From Actinocorallia sp039871655 (GTDB lineage Bacteria > Actinomycetota > Actinomycetes > Streptosporangiales > Streptosporangiaceae), in contig NZ_JBDPLZ010000005.1 of NCBI RefSeq assembly GCF_039871655.1, forward strand, positions 186,001 to 250,000: a DNA stretch of 64,000 nt, read 5' to 3'. The first letter of the stretch is position 1; each line of letters opens with the position of its first letter. The translations under genes were made by a program, and so were the position numbers. Under the pieces are notes generated by a model. The model ran no database searches. It was not told the DNA's origin and saw only the letters and a program-made list of their open reading frames with translations. Positions 61,050 through 64,000 of the stretch are shown here, piece by piece.

Positions 61050-62618
61050 ATGTCCACGTACAACCTGGCCGATCTGCTGGAGATCATCGCCGGTGCCGCA
61101 CCGGAGCGGGAGGCCCTCGTCGCGGGGGACGTCCGGCTCACCTACGGCGAGCTCGACGCCAGGGCGAGCAAGGCGGGGCACCACCTGGCGGCCCAGGGCG
61201 TACGGCCCGGGCAGCACGTGGCGATCCTGGCCTGGAACCGGGCCGAGTGGCTGGAGGCCTTCTTCGGCATCTTCAAGATCCGCGCGGTGCCGGTGCCGGT
61301 GAACTACCGCTACGTCGCGGGCGAGCTCCATCACGTGCTGAGCGACTCCGAGTCGGTCGCCCTGATCGCGGAGCGCTCCCTCCTGGCGAACGTCGACCGC
61401 GCCACGCTGCCCGGACTGCGCCACGTGATGGTGCTCGAGGACGGCGGGGAGAACGAGGTCCCCGACTCCGTCGAGTACGAGGCGGCGCTGGCCGCGCAGT
61501 CCGGCGAGGCCGACTTCCCCGAGCGCTCCAACGACGACCGGTACATCATGTACACCGGCGGGACCACCGGCTACCCCAAGGGCGTCGAGTGGCGCAGCGA
61601 GGACATCTTCTTCGGCGCGCTGGGCGGCGGCAACGTGCTGGGCGACCCGATCGGCAGCCCCGAGGAGATCGCCAAGAGCGGCTCCGCCGACCCGACCACC
61701 ACGCTCGACTGCGCCCCCGTCATGCACGGCGCCGGCCAGTGGGTGGCGATGATGGCGCTGTTCAGCGGCTCCCGGCTGGTGCTCTACACCGACCACGCCT
61801 TCGACCCCGCCCGCGCCCTGAAGCTGGTGGAGGCCGAGAAGGCCAACGTCGTCATGCTCGTCGGCGACGTCATGGCCCGTCCGCTCGCCGCCGAACTCGG
61901 CAAGGGCGGCTACGACATCTCCTCGGTCTTCGCGATCGCCTCCGGCGGCGCGCCGCTCACCGAGGCCGCCAAGGACGCCATCAAGGAACACCTGCCGTTC
62001 GCCATCTTCCTCGACAACTACGGCGCCTCCGAGACCGGAGCGTGCGGCCCGTCCGTCGGAGGCAAGGAGGGCACCGCCCGCTTCCAGATGAAGCCGGGCA
62101 TCACCGTCCTGGACGACGAGCTCAAGACCGCCGGGATCGGCGAGGTCGGACGGCTGGCGCGCAGCGGCCACATCCCGCTCGGCTACTACAACGACCCGGC
62201 CAAGACCGCGAGCACCTTCTTCACCGACGCCGACGGGGTGCGCTGGTCGGTGCCGGGCGACTTCGCCGTCCGCGAGGAGGACGGCACGATCGTCCTGCTC
62301 GGCCGCGGCTCCCTGGTCATCAACACCGGCGGCGAGAAGGTCTACCCCGAAGAGGTCGAGGTGGCCATCAAGGACCACCCGGACGTCTACGACGTGGTCG
62401 TCGTGGGCCTGCCGGACGAGCGGTTCGGCCAGCGGGTCGCCGCCGTGGTCGCGCCCGTGCCCGGCGCCGAGGTCACCCTGGAGAGCCTCGTCGAGCACTG
62501 CCGGGGCAGGCTCGCCGGCTACAAGCTGCCCCGCGAGCTCCAGATCGTCGGCGAGGTGCAGCGGACCGCCGTCGGCAAGTCCGACTACAAGTGGGCCAGG
62601 TCGGTCTTCAGCGCCTGA
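61050..62618 (+). CDS. Acyl-CoA synthetase, FadD19-like
   Basis: 522 residues from ATG 61050 behind CGGAGG. Adenylate-forming fold: P-loop MYTGGTTGYPKGVEW near residue 170, the DNYGASETG motif, and hinge GRGSLVINTGGEKVYPEEVE with the catalytic Lys in the final SDYKWAR region. NYRYVAGELHHVLSDSE and IPLGYYNDPAKTASTFF match FadD19, which activates steroid side chains or related branched acids as CoA esters. It could also supply the acyl-CoA for the CCR route, but that is speculative. Its end overlaps the convergent glycosyltransferase by 11 bases. Confidence 0.9.
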   Translation: MSTYNLADLLEIIAGAAPEREALVAGDVRLTYGELDARASKAGHHLAAQGVRPGQHVAILAWNRAEWLEAFFGIFKIRAVPVPVNYRYVAGELHHVLSDSESVALIAERSLLANVDRATLPGLRHVMVLEDGGENEVPDSVEYEAALAAQSGEADFPERSNDDRYIMYTGGTTGYPKGVEWRSEDIFFGALGGGNVLGDPIGSPEEIAKSGSADPTTTLDCAPVMHGAGQWVAMMALFSGSRLVLYTDHAFDPARALKLVEAEKANVVMLVGDVMARPLAAELGKGGYDISSVFAIASGGAPLTEAAKDAIKEHLPFAIFLDNYGASETGACGPSVGGKEGTARFQMKPGITVLDDELKTAGIGEVGRLARSGHIPLGYYNDPAKTASTFFTDADGVRWSVPGDFAVREEDGTIVLLGRGSLVINTGGEKVYPEEVEVAIKDHPDVYDVVVVGLPDERFGQRVAAVVAPVPGAEVTLESLVEHCRGRLAGYKLPRELQIVGEVQRTAVGKSDYKWARSVFSA

Positions 62619-63642
62619 GCTCGTACAGCTCCTCGAACGCGGCGAGCACCGAGGGCCACGTGCACCGCGTCGGCTCGGTGGAGCCGTTGTGCGAGGCGAT
62701 CCCGTGCCGGAGCTCCGCGTCGCCGACCAGACGGACCAGCGCGTCCGTCAGGTCGGCGGCGCACGAGCCGAGCAGGCCCTCCTTCTCGGGCCGGACGAAG
62801 TCCGCGACACCCGAGCCGGCGTGGGCGACGACGGGCAGCCCGGCCAGCCTGGCCTCCAGCGCCGCGAGCCCGAACGACTCGCGGCGGGCGGGCGCGACGA
62901 ACACGTCAGCGGAGGCCAGCACCTCGCGGACCTCGGCGCGCTCCAGCCGTCCGGTCATCCGCACCCATCCGTCCATGCGGTGGCGGCGCAGGTACCGGCG
63001 CATGGCCGGGGCGGCCGGGCCGTCTCCGACGACGACCGCGCGGATCGGCACCCGCCGTCCCGTGTCGCGCAGGATCCGCAGCAGGGCGAACGGCTCCTTG
63101 CGCGGGGCGAGCCTGCCCACCGCCGCGACCTGGACCGCGCCGGTGGGCAGCCACGGCCGGATCTCCCGCCACGGCCGGGTGTCGATGCCGTTCGGCACCA
63201 CGTGCACCGGGACGTCCAGGGCCCGGCGGATCGGCCGGGCCGCGGCCTCGCTCACCGTGCTCACCGTGACCCCGTCGCCGATCAGCCGCCGGTAGAGCGC
63301 GCCGATCCCGCCGTCCCACAGGCTGTGGACGGTCACCACGGACGGGACCTCACGGCAGGTCGCCAGTGCCCGCCACGCGAACGGCGACACCACCCCGGCG
63401 TGGACGTGCAGGACGTCCGGCGCGAAGTCGCGCAGGACCGAGCGGAGCGAACCGCCGACGGGCAGCCCCCAGGGAACGCGCGGACCCACCCGTATCAGTC
63501 CGTCATGGGGCGAACCGGGTGTCGCGGTCGCCACCCGGACGTCGTGGCCCGCGGCCCGCTGGACCGCCGCCAGTTCGTCCACCTGCACCTCGATCCCGCC
63601 GAGCCGGGGCAGGAAGCAGTCGCTCACATGGAGGATCCTCAC
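62608..63642 (-). CDS. GT4-family glycosyltransferase
   Basis: 344 residues; GTG 63642 (VRILHVSDCFLPRLGG) is chosen because it begins the GT-B fold. Motifs: GGIEVQVDEL, PDVLHVHAGVVSPFAWR, VVPNGIDTRPWREI, and the donor-site VFVAPARRESFGLAALEARLAG. A retaining glycosyltransferase using a nucleotide sugar; the acceptor is unknown. Divergent from a PIG-L-type deacetylase gene, a pairing seen in mycothiol-like or glycolipid pathways. Confidence 0.88.
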   Translation of the reverse strand: MRILHVSDCFLPRLGGIEVQVDELAAVQRAAGHDVRVATATPGSPHDGLIRVGPRVPWGLPVGGSLRSVLRDFAPDVLHVHAGVVSPFAWRALATCREVPSVVTVHSLWDGGIGALYRRLIGDGVTVSTVSEAAARPIRRALDVPVHVVPNGIDTRPWREIRPWLPTGAVQVAAVGRLAPRKEPFALLRILRDTGRRVPIRAVVVGDGPAAPAMRRYLRRHRMDGWVRMTGRLERAEVREVLASADVFVAPARRESFGLAALEARLAGLPVVAHAGSGVADFVRPEKEGLLGSCAADLTDALVRLVGDAELRHGIASHNGSTEPTRCTWPSVLAAFEELYELRR

Positions 63643-63755
63643 CCTGGGGAGTCTCAGCAGCGGGCGGGCCGCAGACCGGTAACGGCGTCCGTGCTGGCCC
63701 AGTCTTGACCCGGGCCAGGAAAGATCTTCAGCCGGTGCCGGGAATGGAGCCAGGG

Positions 63756-64000
63756 TGCGGACCTGCCTGTTCTTCCACGCCCATCCCGATGACGAGGCGC
63801 TGCTGACCGCCGGGCTGATGGCCCGGCTGGCCGCCGAAGGCCATCGGGTGGTCCTCGTGGTCGCCACCGCGGGGGAGGCGGGGCCGTCCGCACCGGCCGT
63901 ATCGGGTTCCAGGCCGCTCGGCCTGGTCCGGATGGACGAGCTGCGCGAGTCGGCCCGCCGTCTCGGCTGCCATCGCGTCGTCTGCCTCGGCTACCGCGAC
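63756..64000 (+). CDS. PIG-L-family deacetylase, N-terminal part (runs off the window)
   Basis: GTG 63756 (GGAG upstream) opens a frame still open at the window end, at least 81 residues. VRTCLFFHAHPDDEALLTAG carries the family metal motif AHPDDE at residues about 9-14, followed by VVLVVATAGEAGPSA. PIG-L/LmbE enzymes remove N-acetyl groups from GlcNAc-type sugars (for example MshB or GlcNAc-PI deacetylase). The divergent glycosyltransferase may make its substrate. Confidence 0.85.

Noticed and set aside
1..64000. CRISPR arrays, insertion sequences, prophage, tRNA or rRNA genes
   Set aside because: I looked for regularly spaced repeats, transposase motifs with terminal inverted repeats, integrases and tRNA-like cloverleafs, and found none convincing. 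The only tandem repeats are the two 77-bp units.

Overview
This is a gap-free 64 kb stretch of very high-GC chromosomal DNA from an actinomycete, densely packed with genes. A bldG/anti-sigma locus beside a DEAH helicase and a proton-pumping pyrophosphatase, several ECF sigma factors, a Ser/Thr kinase, GTG/TTG starts and many CU044_5270-, RDD- and CapA-type proteins point to a filamentous, sporulating actinobacterium. Streptosporangiales is my best guess (inference; no rRNA is present to settle it). I saw no tRNA, rRNA, CRISPR array, insertion sequence or phage gene.

Layout. 1-9.1 kb: a secreted/membrane FN3-like protein, a DEAH/DUF1998 helicase, bldG with its RsbW-like partner, hppA, a 30-residue membrane peptide coupled to a SixA-like phosphatase, and serB. 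9.2-16.6 kb: a signalling and housekeeping block (PP2C phosphatase, DUF2752 protein, RDD protein, Ser/Thr kinase fused to an RDD domain, ABC ATPase, TauE/SafE permease). 16.6-20.4 kb: a Rieske/DUF2231 protein and a molybdopterin oxidoreductase separated by tandem 77-bp hairpin repeats, then a SLOG-type protein. 20.4-24.4 kb: two ECF sigma operons, one paired with an LCP-family protein and one with a CU044_5270 protein. 24.7-36.8 kb: an Ag85-like esterase, TetR, a LURP-one-like protein, a nucleophile-less hydrolase, a class V PLP enzyme, two tandem CapA lipoproteins, a Gfo/Idh/MocA oxidoreductase, a His-rich membrane protein, secreted proteins and an IclR regulator.

36.9-57.5 kb is the most interesting region. 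It holds an operon of fatty acyl-AMP ligase (FadD32-like), MMPL transporter and two Ag85-like secreted esterases. About 5 kb beyond that operon comes a 2090-residue PKS (ACP-KS-AT-inactive DH-KR-ACP-degenerate carrier-TE), followed directly by crotonyl-CoA carboxylase/reductase and a convergent PucR-type regulator. A glycosyltransferase and an MFS exporter are divergent from the PKS. Taken together, the parts suggest a pathway that loads a fatty acid onto a PKS, extends it once with a CCR-derived alkylmalonyl unit, reduces the beta-keto group, releases an alpha-alkyl-beta-hydroxy acid, exports it through MMPL and transfers it outside the cell. That is the logic of FadD32-Pks13-MmpL3-Ag85 in mycolic acid synthesis, but with CCR in place of the acyl-CoA carboxylase and a built-in ketoreductase. 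This is inferred from gene content and motifs.

57.5-64 kb: an orphan sensor kinase, an atypical alpha/beta hydrolase, a SigE-like ECF sigma factor, a FadD19-like acyl-CoA synthetase, a GT4 glycosyltransferase and the start of a PIG-L-type deacetylase cut by the window end.
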